A stretch of 48,390 nucleotides of DNA, taken from NCBI GenBank assembly GCA_030706015.1, contig JAUZPI010000031.1, forward strand, positions 1-48,390, given 5' to 3'. The notes under the pieces were generated by a model. It searched no databases. It saw only the letters and a program-made list of their open reading frames with translations, and was not told the origin of the DNA. The position numbers and the translations under genes were made by a program. This stretch comes from Bacillota bacterium (GTDB taxonomy: Bacteria > Bacillota > Clostridia > Clostridiales > Clostridiaceae). This document shows, in pieces, positions 17,148-25,902 of the stretch (position 1 is the stretch's first letter; every line of letters starts with the position of its first letter).

Positions 17148-19019
17148 TTACTTCTGAACACTTTTAGCAAAGTAATCCACAATATTCTTTGCAGCCTTAC
17201 TGTCCACTGATGGAGTTTCTAAAAGTTGTTCATAGGAAGCTTTTTTTATATTTTCTATGCTTCCAAATTTTTTAAGAAGTTCTTTTCTTCGTTTTTCTCC
17301 TATACCAGGTATATCTTCTAATATTGAATGAAGTACTCTTTTGTCTCTTAAACTCCTATGATAGCTTATGGCAAACCTATGAACTTCATCTTGAATTCTG
17401 GTTACCAATTTCATCACCTGTGAGCTAGGTTTAATATACAGCTCATTATTATTATATATAATTCCTCTTGTGTTGTGCTTATCATCTTTTACCATACCAC
17501 AAACTGGTATATTTATATTATAGCTCTTTAAAACTTCTAAGGCTATATTTACTTGTCCCTTACCACCGTCCATAAGAATCAAATCCGGGAATATACAGAA
17601 CTTACCTGAGCTTAATGGAATATTTCTCTCAGATATTGCCTTAATTTCGTCTAAACCATGTTGAAATCTTCTTTCTAGAATTTCTCTCATACTGTCATAA
17701 TCATTGGCGCCTTTTACAGTTTTAATTTTAAATCTTCTATAATCACTGTTTTTTGCTTTTCCTTTTTCAAAAACAATCATAGAACCAACGGAATCAACAC
17801 CTTGAATATTTGATATATCATAAGCCTCGATTCTATTAGGCAGCTCCTCAAGCTGAAGTATTTCTGCCAGTTCACTAAGCGCTGTCTTATTCAATTCTTT
17901 GTCTTGAAGAATTTTTAATTTAAATTGCTCAATGGTAATCTTTGCATTATTTTCAACCATATCGATTAAATCTTTTTTCTCACCTTTTTGAGGTATCTTT
18001 ATCCATACTTTAGTTCCCCTTTTCATGGTAAGCCATTGTTCTATTAAATCAACATCCTCTAAATCGGGTACATAGATATTCTTCGGTATAAAAGCAGTTC
18101 CACCATAAAACTCCTTAACAAATTCAGAAATTATAGATGCCTTACTCTCACCAGCAGTGTTTTCTGTCATAAAATGCTCTCTGCCTACAATCTTACCTTC
18201 TCTTAAGAAAAATACCTGTATGCAACTGTCCTTTTCATCACTATACACATTAATAAAATCTTCATCTGGAGCATTGGCCATTAACACTTTTTGTTTTTCT
18301 GTAATCTTTTCTACTGCCATTACCTTATCTCTTAATGCGGCTGCCTTCTCAAATTCTAAATTTTCTGCTGCTTCCTCCATCTTACTCTTTAACTCTTTTA
18401 CAATCTTAACGTCCTTACCTGAAAGCAGGTCAATTGCATCCTTAACTATAAGTGCATACTCTTCTTTTTTAATAAGCCCTGCACAAGGAGCACCACACAA
18501 ATTTATATGATAATTAAGACATGGTCTTATCCTTTCAGAATCCTCTTTAATATTCATCTTGCAAGTTCTTAATGGAAATACCTTTTTAATTAATTCTATA
18601 GTCTCATACACTGCTGCTACATCTGTATAGGGTCCAAAGTATTTTGCACCATCCTTAGCGAGCATCCTAGTTACAAATATCCTAGGAAAATCTTCATTCA
18701 AGGTTATTTTGATAAAAGGATAATGCTTGTCATCCTTAAGTAATATATTATATCTAGGCTTATACTTTTTTATCAAATTACACTCTAAAATTAAAGCTTC
18801 CATCTCTGAATCTGTGACTATATATTCAAACTCAGCAATATTTTTAACCATTGCTTTTACTTTCTCAGAATGGTTTTTTGAGTTTTGAAAGTACTGCCTA
18901 ACTCTATTCTTTAATACCTTTGCTTTTCCTACATATATAATTTCTCCCAATGAGTTTTTCATCAAATAAACTCCAGGCTTATCTGGGAGTATTTTTAACT
19001 GATATTCAAAATCAAACAT
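17148..19019 (-). CDS. uvrC: Excinuclease ABC subunit C
   Basis: UvrC makes the two incisions flanking a lesion in nucleotide excision repair after UvrA and UvrB have located damage. The 623-residue protein has the family order: GIY-YIG nuclease (PGVYLMKNSLGEIIYVGKAK, about 15-34), cysteine-rich lines (CLNYHINLCGAPC), a UVR motif that contacts UvrB (about 205-240), the RNase H-like nuclease (EAYDISNIQGVDSVGSMIVF, then LILMDGGKGQ), and C-terminal helix-hairpin-helix repeats (DIPGIGEKRRKELLKKFGS). The ATG at 19019 follows AGGTG by six bases; a GTG three codons upstream overlaps that ribosome site and is less likely. The uvrBA genes lie about 6 kb upstream. Confidence 0.95.
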   Translation of the reverse strand: MFDFEYQLKILPDKPGVYLMKNSLGEIIYVGKAKVLKNRVRQYFQNSKNHSEKVKAMVKNIAEFEYIVTDSEMEALILECNLIKKYKPRYNILLKDDKHYPFIKITLNEDFPRIFVTRMLAKDGAKYFGPYTDVAAVYETIELIKKVFPLRTCKMNIKEDSERIRPCLNYHINLCGAPCAGLIKKEEYALIVKDAIDLLSGKDVKIVKELKSKMEEAAENLEFEKAAALRDKVMAVEKITEKQKVLMANAPDEDFINVYSDEKDSCIQVFFLREGKIVGREHFMTENTAGESKASIISEFVKEFYGGTAFIPKNIYVPDLEDVDLIEQWLTMKRGTKVWIKIPQKGEKKDLIDMVENNAKITIEQFKLKILQDKELNKTALSELAEILQLEELPNRIEAYDISNIQGVDSVGSMIVFEKGKAKNSDYRRFKIKTVKGANDYDSMREILERRFQHGLDEIKAISERNIPLSSGKFCIFPDLILMDGGKGQVNIALEVLKSYNINIPVCGMVKDDKHNTRGIIYNNNELYIKPSSQVMKLVTRIQDEVHRFAISYHRSLRDKRVLHSILEDIPGIGEKRRKELLKKFGSIENIKKASYEQLLETPSVDSKAAKNIVDYFAKSVQK

Positions 19020-19042
19020 TTCTTTCACCTCATTATGCTCTA

Positions 19043-19648
19043 TTACTGCAAAACAAATGGAATTCTATAAACAAAATATAACACACAAGCTATAAGCAAT
19101 ATCTTTTCAAATAAACTTCCTTTTTTAGAACCTACTCTATAGATTATAGGAAATTTAAAATTTTTCTTACTAAGAGGATATAATAACGGTACTCCTCTGC
19201 TAGTAGTCATATCACATAATATATGAAGACCATATCCTATTATAAAATAGTATACTGCAAAACTCATATTATATCGATTTGAAATATATGAGATAATAAA
19301 CGAAAAAATCACCAGGCCGAGCAAACTATGAGTTAACCCTTTTCTATGTGAGGAAAATCCAATCATTATCAATGTAGTGCCTAGGGCTATAAAGGCTGGA
19401 ATGTTACCATGATAATAATTAAAAACCAAAACCCCCAGGCCTAGAAATACGTATATAATTAATTTAACTAGCTTACTTTTGAAGGGAAGTATATACTTAT
19501 TAACAATGCTTTTGGGATGATCAATGTCTGGAAGTAATGAAGCTATAATAACTACTAGCATACCAACAATCTTGAAACCTCCAGGAATTTTATCGCTTAA
19601 TGCTAGTCCCGCAGCTGCTCCTAATCCTGCATGTGTTTTTCCTATCAT
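19043..19648 (-). CDS. YdjM-family membrane-bound metal-dependent hydrolase
   Basis: This 201-residue membrane protein belongs to the YdjM (DUF457) family. It has the metal-site signatures THAGLGAAAG near the start, LLPDIDHPKSIV (about 39-50), HRKGLTHS, and HILCDMTTSRGVPLLYPLSKK near the C-terminus, together with four to five hydrophobic helices. The histidines and aspartates resemble the active site of phospholipase C-like hydrolases, and some relatives are induced by DNA damage. The substrate is unknown. AAGGAG precedes the ATG. Its stop codon lies 24 bases before the uvrC start, so it may be co-transcribed with uvrC. Confidence 0.82.
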   Translation of the reverse strand: MIGKTHAGLGAAAGLALSDKIPGGFKIVGMLVVIIASLLPDIDHPKSIVNKYILPFKSKLVKLIIYVFLGLGVLVFNYYHGNIPAFIALGTTLIMIGFSSHRKGLTHSLLGLVIFSFIISYISNRYNMSFAVYYFIIGYGLHILCDMTTSRGVPLLYPLSKKNFKFPIIYRVGSKKGSLFEKILLIACVLYFVYRIPFVLQ

Positions 19649-19707
19649 AAGTTCTCCTTTGTAAAAAATCTAAACTACAACTACTGCCACGAAATTCAAC
19701 TAAAACT

Positions 19708-19746
19708 AAAGCCAAGCAATCTACAATTTGTATATTGCCTGGCTTT
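19708..19746 (-). terminator. Terminator after the penicillin-binding protein gene
   Basis: AAAGCCAGGCAAT and ATTGCTTGGCTTT form a long stem with a short loop, followed on the minus strand by AGTTTTAG. It closes the FHA-ftsW-pbp operon 48 bases after the stop codon. Confidence 0.7.
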
Positions 19747-19793
19747 ATTATAACATAGTTTTCATTTTATAAGAACCTATGTTCTGTATCTTG

Positions 19794-21242
19794 TTATTTT
19801 TTTAAAGCTACCTGCATTACTTGAGAAGCAATTCTTGCTGCTGCAATACCACCTTGACCTCCATCTTCAACAATAACCGCTACTGCTACCTGAGGATTCT
19901 CATAAGGAGCAAAACCAATAAACCAAGAATGAGGAGGAGCATTCTTTCCCTCATCTACATGGTCAGCTGTTCCTGTCTTACCGCATACAGTAACCCCATC
20001 AATAGAGGCATTTGTTCCTGTACCTTCTTCCACAACACCTTTCATAAAGTCCCTCATGGTTGCTGCATTTGCAGCACTTACCTTTATTCCAAGACTTTCT
20101 GGTTTAATATCTTGAATGACACTTCCACTGCTTGAGGTAACCTGCTTAACCAAATGAGGCTTCATCATAATTCCATTGTTAGCTATAGTACTTGCTACCA
20201 ATACCATCTGCATAGGCGTAGCCAAATCTGAACTTTGACCTATAGCACTTTGAGCAATACTTCCTTTTTCATAGGTTTTAAGTTCTGGAAATCTACTCTT
20301 GTCTATAACTATACCATCGCAAGGAATATTTTGATTGAAGTAAAATTTCTCTGCTGTTTGCTTCAATTTATCATTTCCCAGCTGCAGACCTATAGTACCA
20401 AACACTACATTACTTGAGTGAACATAGCCTTCTCTAAAGCTGCAGTTTCCTAATGCCTCTCCCCCAAAGTTTTTAAGAGCTTCCTTAGCGTTAAATCTTA
20501 ATTCTCCATTATCATTAAACCTTTGAGCCATTATACCATCAATATTTTCTAAAGCACTCACTGCTGTTACAGTTTTAAAGGTAGAACCTGGTGGATAAAG
20601 ACCAGATACTGCTCTGTTTAATAATGGTCTCTCTTTATCCTTATTTATCGTTGACCAAGCTGCTTTAAGTGCATCTTCATTAGGATCAAAGGAAGGTTTT
20701 GATACCATAGCCAGAATTTCTCCTGTTTTGGGGTTTAATACAACTACAGCTCCTCTATTATCACCCAGAGCATCAAAGGCTTTCTTTTGCACATCACTAT
20801 CTAGAGTGGTAATTAAATCATCACCCCTCTTGTCTTCCTGTTGAATATTCCCTTTACTTTCAATCAATTCACGAATTACTTGAGTTAAGGATTTATCCTC
20901 TGAACCCATTAGATATTGATCATATCTATTTTCTAATCCAGTTATTCCATATTTCTGATTAACATAACCTAAAACGTGAGCAAATGCTGCTCCACCAGTG
21001 TATTCTCTTTTCTGCGTCAAGGTATTTACTCTTTCACTTTTAGTTAGCGGCTGATTATTTCTATCATAAATAGTACCTCTTAAAACCTCATTTCGTTTTG
21101 CCCAGAGCCTGCTGTTTCCAGGGTTATTTACTATCTGAGGTGCAACTATTATCTCAAAATATGTGACATATGAGATTACCATCATAAATAGAAGAAGAAA
21201 AACAAACAATACCTTTTTTATATTATTTGATATATCATCCAT
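19794..21242 (-). CDS. Penicillin-binding protein, transpeptidase (PbpA/FtsI type)
   Basis: This 482-residue protein is a class B penicillin-binding protein: a short cytoplasmic start, one membrane anchor (about 9-31), a reduced N-terminal domain (RGTIYDRNNQPLT), and a transpeptidase domain with the serine motif PPGSTFKTV, the second motif SSN (HSSNVVFG), and KTG (VCGKTGTADH). It crosslinks peptidoglycan outside the membrane. The size and the FHA-RodA-PBP order resemble the fhaB-rodA-pbpA module of actinobacteria, also common in clostridia. The ATG at 21242 follows AAGGAGG and almost touches the stop of the FtsW/RodA gene, indicating coupling. An upstream ATG inside the neighbouring gene lacks support. 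Confidence 0.92.
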   Translation of the reverse strand: MDDISNNIKKVLFVFLLLFMMVISYVTYFEIIVAPQIVNNPGNSRLWAKRNEVLRGTIYDRNNQPLTKSERVNTLTQKREYTGGAAFAHVLGYVNQKYGITGLENRYDQYLMGSEDKSLTQVIRELIESKGNIQQEDKRGDDLITTLDSDVQKKAFDALGDNRGAVVVLNPKTGEILAMVSKPSFDPNEDALKAAWSTINKDKERPLLNRAVSGLYPPGSTFKTVTAVSALENIDGIMAQRFNDNGELRFNAKEALKNFGGEALGNCSFREGYVHSSNVVFGTIGLQLGNDKLKQTAEKFYFNQNIPCDGIVIDKSRFPELKTYEKGSIAQSAIGQSSDLATPMQMVLVASTIANNGIMMKPHLVKQVTSSSGSVIQDIKPESLGIKVSAANAATMRDFMKGVVEEGTGTNASIDGVTVCGKTGTADHVDEGKNAPPHSWFIGFAPYENPQVAVAVIVEDGGQGGIAAARIASQVMQVALKK

Positions 21243-21243
21243 G

Positions 21244-22446
21244 CTATCTTCCTCCTTCCGATATCTTCTGAAGAATTCCAAGCGCTATAAACATAATGAG
21301 CATAGAGCTGCCTCCATAGCTGATAAGCGGCAGTGTTATACCAGTAAGCGGTATCATATTAGTAACCCCTCCAACTATAACTAGAACCTGAGATCCAATA
21401 ACAGCACTATACCCAACTGCTAAAAGTCTTGAAAAATTATCCTGAGCATAAACTGCTGCTCTCATACATCTATAAAAGAGCAGGAAGTATAAAATCATAA
21501 TTGCAAAGCCGATTAATGCTCCCATTTCTTCACAAATAGCTGCAAATATAAAATCTGTAGTTCTAACTGGAACAAATTCAGGATGACCTAGCCCAAGACC
21601 TGATCCAAAAAGACCTCCAGAGGCGATTGAATACATTCCCTGAACTACTTGAAAACTCTCATTATTTTGATATGGCCATGGATTAGCCCAAATCATAAAT
21701 CTTAACCTTACATGACCAAAAAGCTTATAGCTTATGTAGCCTCCTATAACAAATAACACAAAACAAACTATAACGTATTTTAATTTTGATGTTGCTATGT
21801 ACAGTATTGTTATGGATACACTAAAGAATAACAGCGCTGAACCTAAATCCTTTTGCAGTACCATAAAACCTAAAGAAATCATTACTATAAAAGCTGGTTC
21901 AATTAAATTTTTAAAATTTTTATAATCTTTTAAGGCTGAAGCTAAATAGGCTACAAAAAATATCTTTCCAAATTCCGATGGCTGAAAAAGCTGACCACCA
22001 ATACGAATCCAGTTTTTCGAACCATTAATTTCAGTTCCAAAGAATGTTGCCATAGACATAAATAAAAGAGTACCTACTAAAAATACATATCTATATTTTT
22101 CGTATTTTTTTAATTCAGGCAATATAACCACAATTAGTATAAAAAAAGCAATTCCTATTATAAACCATATTATCTGCCTTATTGCTTCTCCTCTATTAAG
22201 TCTGTAAATCATCACCATACCTATAGAAGACAGCATACATGCAAAAATTAAAATATATTTATCCCCATCAGGATAAAACCTTCTAATTATAAAATGGGAA
22301 TACCCCATTAGCAGGCATATTACTCCACCTACGATAAGTGCCCCTTTATCAAAAGGATCACTTATAAAAAATAAATTTAAAAAGCAAATTAAACATAAAA
22401 GGTATGCATACCTTAATAGCCTTTTTTCATCTTTCACACTATCCAT
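21244..22446 (-). CDS. FtsW/RodA/SpoVE family peptidoglycan polymerase
   Basis: SEDS-family membrane glycosyltransferases polymerise lipid II into glycan strands and work with a partner class B PBP, here the next gene. The 400-residue protein has about ten to twelve membrane helices. Conserved lines are GSKNWIRIGGQLFQPSEFGKIFFVAYLA (with the WI-G and PSE motifs), VLQKDLGSALLFF (catalytic aspartate region), GLGLGHPEFVPVRTTDFIFAAICEEMG, and LTGITLPLISYGGSSMLIMF near the C-terminus. Whether it serves elongation, division or sporulation cannot be read from sequence, so I give no symbol. It lies 31 bases downstream of the FHA gene. Confidence 0.93.
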   Translation of the reverse strand: MDSVKDEKRLLRYAYLLCLICFLNLFFISDPFDKGALIVGGVICLLMGYSHFIIRRFYPDGDKYILIFACMLSSIGMVMIYRLNRGEAIRQIIWFIIGIAFFILIVVILPELKKYEKYRYVFLVGTLLFMSMATFFGTEINGSKNWIRIGGQLFQPSEFGKIFFVAYLASALKDYKNFKNLIEPAFIVMISLGFMVLQKDLGSALLFFSVSITILYIATSKLKYVIVCFVLFVIGGYISYKLFGHVRLRFMIWANPWPYQNNESFQVVQGMYSIASGGLFGSGLGLGHPEFVPVRTTDFIFAAICEEMGALIGFAIMILYFLLFYRCMRAAVYAQDNFSRLLAVGYSAVIGSQVLVIVGGVTNMIPLTGITLPLISYGGSSMLIMFIALGILQKISEGGR

Positions 22447-22477
22447 AAAATCACCATTCTTCTTAGCTTTTTATATG

Positions 22478-22969
22478 CTATGCTATAACTTTAAAAATAG
22501 TATTACCTATTTTTATTTCGTCCCCTTTTTTTATATATACCTTATTGGCTATCTTTTTTGAGTTAAGTATTGTCCCGTTTGTACTATTTAAGTCTTCCAG
22601 CACATAACTAGTATTCTTCAAATATATCCTAGCATGATGACCTGATACGTAGCTATCAGGAATTACTAAATTATTGTCCTCTTTTCTTCCAATAGTAATT
22701 TCTTTTACAACAGGTATAATAGAGCCACTCCTTAGAGTATTACTAGCACCGGGTTCAATAACCTCAAGTCCAAAGCTCTTTTTGGTTGTTGCTTTAGATA
22801 CTCTTCTTCCTCCATTTTTTATATCCTTGTACATAATCCTCAATGCAATAAAAATTATTATATAAACAATAGCAATTATCACAATTCTAAAAATAAGACT
22901 TAATTTGCTTGTAGTGGCTGTTTGTAATGCCAAAACATTATCATTAAAAAGAAGACCTACTAAATTCAT
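22478..22969 (-). CDS. Membrane-anchored FHA-domain protein
   Basis: This 163-residue protein has one membrane helix (about 22-45) and a C-terminal forkhead-associated domain (about 82-160) with the signature GRKEDNNLVIPDSYVSGHHA, then LEDLNSTNGTILNSKKI. The Arg, Ser and His-His residues that bind phosphothreonine are kept. FHA proteins recruit targets phosphorylated by Ser/Thr kinases; next to FtsW/RodA and a PBP it probably links kinase signalling to wall synthesis, as FhaA and FhaB do in mycobacteria. The ATG at 22969 follows AAGGTG; a GTG three codons upstream overlaps that site. It is the first gene of the operon. Confidence 0.88.
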   Translation of the reverse strand: MNLVGLLFNDNVLALQTATTSKLSLIFRIVIIAIVYIIIFIALRIMYKDIKNGGRRVSKATTKKSFGLEVIEPGASNTLRSGSIIPVVKEITIGRKEDNNLVIPDSYVSGHHARIYLKNTSYVLEDLNSTNGTILNSKKIANKVYIKKGDEIKIGNTIFKVIA

Positions 22970-23028
22970 TTCTAACACCTTCTTTACTTAAGATTTATCT
23001 ATATATATTCAATCCTATGAAGTCAAAA

Positions 23029-23053
23029 GACTAGCATTATAATAATGCTAGTC
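23029..23053 (-). terminator. Terminator after uvrA
   Basis: GACTAGCATTATT and AATAATGCTAGTC (as read on the plus strand GACTAGCATTAT and its complement) form a perfect stem, followed on the minus strand by TTTTGACTTC, 14 bases beyond the uvrA stop codon. Confidence 0.8.
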
Positions 23054-23066
23054 TAGTTTACAATAA

Positions 23067-25889
23067 TTATAACATCTTTTTTAGGTATTGTCCTGTAAAT
23101 GAAACTTCATTTTTTGCAATTTCTTCTGGAACACCTGTACATAGGATGGTTCCGCCTTTCTCTCCACCCTCAGGTCCAAGATCAATTACATAGTCTGAGC
23201 ACTTAATTACATCCAGATTATGTTCTATAACTACTGCTGTATTTCCTCCGTCCACTAATCTTTGAAGTATTTCGATAAGTCTGCTTACATCATCCACATG
23301 AAGCCCAGTAGTTGGCTCATCTAAAATATATAAGGTTTTTCCTGTGCTTCTCTTCGAAAGCTCATAAGCAAGCTTAATTCTCTGAGCCTCTCCTCCTGAA
23401 AGCTGAGTAGATGGCTGCCCTAATCTTATATAACCTAAACCAACATCCATAAGTGTATCTAATTTATTTTTGATTCTTGGTATATTTTCAAAAAACTTTA
23501 CTGCTTCTTCTACAGTCATATTTAATACATCATCTATATTTTTGCCCTTGTACTTTATTTCAAGCGTTTCTCTATTATATCTTTTTCCCTTACAAACTTC
23601 GCAAGGTACATATACATCAGATAAGAACTGCATTTCGATTTTTATTATACCGTCACCCTTGCACGCTTCACATCTTCCGCCCTTAACATTAAAACTAAAT
23701 CTTCCTGGCTTATAACCTCTCATTTTTGCGTCTGAAGTAGTTGAATATAATTCACGAATTATATCAAATACACCTGTATAGGTAGCAGGATTGGATCTTG
23801 GTGTTCTTCCTATAGGGCTTTGATCTATGTCTATAATCTTATCTATATTTTCAAAACCATTAATCTCTTTATGTGCACCTGGATTTGTCTTAGAACGATT
23901 AATTATTTTATTTAACCCTTTAAACAATATCTCATTAACCAAGGTACTTTTTCCTGAACCTGAAACTCCAGTAACACAAGTAAGCACTCCTAAAGGGAAA
24001 TCCACACTTACATTTTTAAGGTTATTTTCTTTGGCACCAATAACCTTAATAGCTTTGCCATTAGATTTTCGTCTGTTTTCAGGTACCAGAATCTTTTTAG
24101 CCCCTGTTAAATATTGAGCGGTTATAGAATCTTCACATTTTTTAACCTGTTCCACTGTACCTGCAGCTACGATTTTACCACCATTTTCACCGGCTCCAGG
24201 TCCAATATCTACAAGGTAATCAGCAGCTTGTATGGTATCTTCATCATGCTCAACTACAATTAAAGTATTTCCTAAATCTCTTAGATGCTTCATTGTAGCT
24301 ATCAGCTTATCATTATCTCTTTGATGAAGCCCTATACTTGGCTCATCTAGTATATATAAAACTCCTACAAGACTTGAACCAATTTGTGTCGCCAGCCTAA
24401 TTCTTTGAGACTCACCACCAGATAAGGTCTTTGCTCCTCTTGTAAGATTCAAATAATCTAAACCAACGTCTATTAAGAATTTTAATCTACTCTTAATTTC
24501 TTTTAATATCTGATTACTTATTATTTTGTTCTTTTCCGATAATTCCAATCTATCTAAAAAACTAAGCTCATCTCTAATAGGCATACTGCAGAACTCATGT
24601 ATATTTTTATCTCCAATAGTTATTGAAAGAGCTTCTTTGCTAAGTCTGGCGCCATGACATTTAGGACATGGATTATCACTCATAAAGTTTTCTATTTCAG
24701 CCTTAATATAATCTGAACCACTCTCCATATATCTTCTTTTCATTTCATTAATTATACCTTCGAATCTATGCTGGAACTGCATTGCCTGAGAGTCCTTAAC
24801 ATGATCTACTATTATACGCTCTCCATTCATTCCATATAGAAGTACATCAACAACTTCCTGAGGAAGTTGATTTATAGGAGTATCTAGACTAAAATCCATC
24901 TTGCTAGACAGTGCCTTTAAAATACTGAAGGTCCATGCATCTTCCTTGAGTCTTCCATCTCCCCAAGGTGCTATAGCTCCCTCCATTATGCTCTTACTTC
25001 TGTCTGGTATGACTAAGTCCTCATCTATTTCCATAAGGGTTCCTAAACCATCACAAGTATCACATTTTCCAAAAGGAGAGTTAAAAGAAAACATTCTTGG
25101 AGCAATTTCTCCTATACTTATTCCGCAGTCTGGACAAGAGAATTTCTCACTAAACAGCATATCTTCTCCGTCAATTACATTTATAATAACTAGCCCTTCC
25201 GCCATTTTTAAAGCTGTTTCAATAGAGTCTGTCAATCTGCTTTTTATCTCTTCCTTAACAACTAATCTATCTACTACAACTTCAATATTATGCTTTTTAG
25301 TTTTTTCTAATTTAATATCTTCATCCTCTAATTCTCTTATTTCTCCATCAATTCTTACTCTTACAAATCCATTCTTCTTTATGCCTTCAAGAACTTTTAC
25401 ATGTTCTCCTTTTCTCCCTCTGATAACTGGCGCTAAAACCTGAAGCTTTGTTCTTTCTGGCATGGAAAGCACCTTATCTACCATTTGATCAACAGTCTGC
25501 TGAGCAATTTCTTTGCCGCATTTAGGACAATGAGGCACACCAATTCTAGCATAAAGCAATCTTAAATAATCATAAATCTCCGTAACAGTTCCCACCGTAG
25601 AACGTGGATTTCTGCTGGTAGTCTTTTGATCTATGGAGATAGCTGGTGATAAGCCTTCTATATATTCCACATCAGGCTTATCCATCTGACCTAAGAATTG
25701 TCTTGCATAAGATGACAAGGATTCTACGTACCTTCTTTGCCCCTCAGCATATAAGGTATCAAAGGCTAGGGAAGACTTTCCCGAACCTGATAGCCCTGTA
25801 AAAACTACAAATTTATCTCTTGGTATGGTTAAATCCACATTTTTTAAATTGTGAACCTTAGCACCCTTTATTATTATTTCATCCTTCAA
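23067..25889 (-). CDS. uvrA: Excinuclease ABC subunit A
   Basis: UvrA is the damage-sensing ATPase of nucleotide excision repair and loads UvrB onto lesions. The 940-residue length fits the family. Two ABC ATPase modules are visible: Walker A VFTGLSGSGKSSLAFDTLYAEGQ-type (about 29-46) and CVTGVSGSGKSTLVNEI (about 640), signatures LSGGESQRIRLA and LSGGEAQRIKLA, and Walker B LYILDEPSIGLH and LYILDEPTTGLH. Zinc modules appear as CPKCGKEIA, CPDCGIS with CDTC, CPKCHGARL and CEACKGDG with CEVCKGKR. It follows uvrB by 13 bases in one SOS-controlled operon. Confidence 0.97.
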   Translation of the reverse strand: MKDEIIIKGAKVHNLKNVDLTIPRDKFVVFTGLSGSGKSSLAFDTLYAEGQRRYVESLSSYARQFLGQMDKPDVEYIEGLSPAISIDQKTTSRNPRSTVGTVTEIYDYLRLLYARIGVPHCPKCGKEIAQQTVDQMVDKVLSMPERTKLQVLAPVIRGRKGEHVKVLEGIKKNGFVRVRIDGEIRELEDEDIKLEKTKKHNIEVVVDRLVVKEEIKSRLTDSIETALKMAEGLVIINVIDGEDMLFSEKFSCPDCGISIGEIAPRMFSFNSPFGKCDTCDGLGTLMEIDEDLVIPDRSKSIMEGAIAPWGDGRLKEDAWTFSILKALSSKMDFSLDTPINQLPQEVVDVLLYGMNGERIIVDHVKDSQAMQFQHRFEGIINEMKRRYMESGSDYIKAEIENFMSDNPCPKCHGARLSKEALSITIGDKNIHEFCSMPIRDELSFLDRLELSEKNKIISNQILKEIKSRLKFLIDVGLDYLNLTRGAKTLSGGESQRIRLATQIGSSLVGVLYILDEPSIGLHQRDNDKLIATMKHLRDLGNTLIVVEHDEDTIQAADYLVDIGPGAGENGGKIVAAGTVEQVKKCEDSITAQYLTGAKKILVPENRRKSNGKAIKVIGAKENNLKNVSVDFPLGVLTCVTGVSGSGKSTLVNEILFKGLNKIINRSKTNPGAHKEINGFENIDKIIDIDQSPIGRTPRSNPATYTGVFDIIRELYSTTSDAKMRGYKPGRFSFNVKGGRCEACKGDGIIKIEMQFLSDVYVPCEVCKGKRYNRETLEIKYKGKNIDDVLNMTVEEAVKFFENIPRIKNKLDTLMDVGLGYIRLGQPSTQLSGGEAQRIKLAYELSKRSTGKTLYILDEPTTGLHVDDVSRLIEILQRLVDGGNTAVVIEHNLDVIKCSDYVIDLGPEGGEKGGTILCTGVPEEIAKNEVSFTGQYLKKML

Positions 25890-25902
25890 GTATACTTCCC
25901 CC

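Noticed and set aside
24901..25443. Plus-strand reading frame of 180 codons
   Set aside because: It is the antisense shadow of uvrA; its composition (Ser, Leu, Ile rich) is typical of reverse frames in AT-rich coding DNA.
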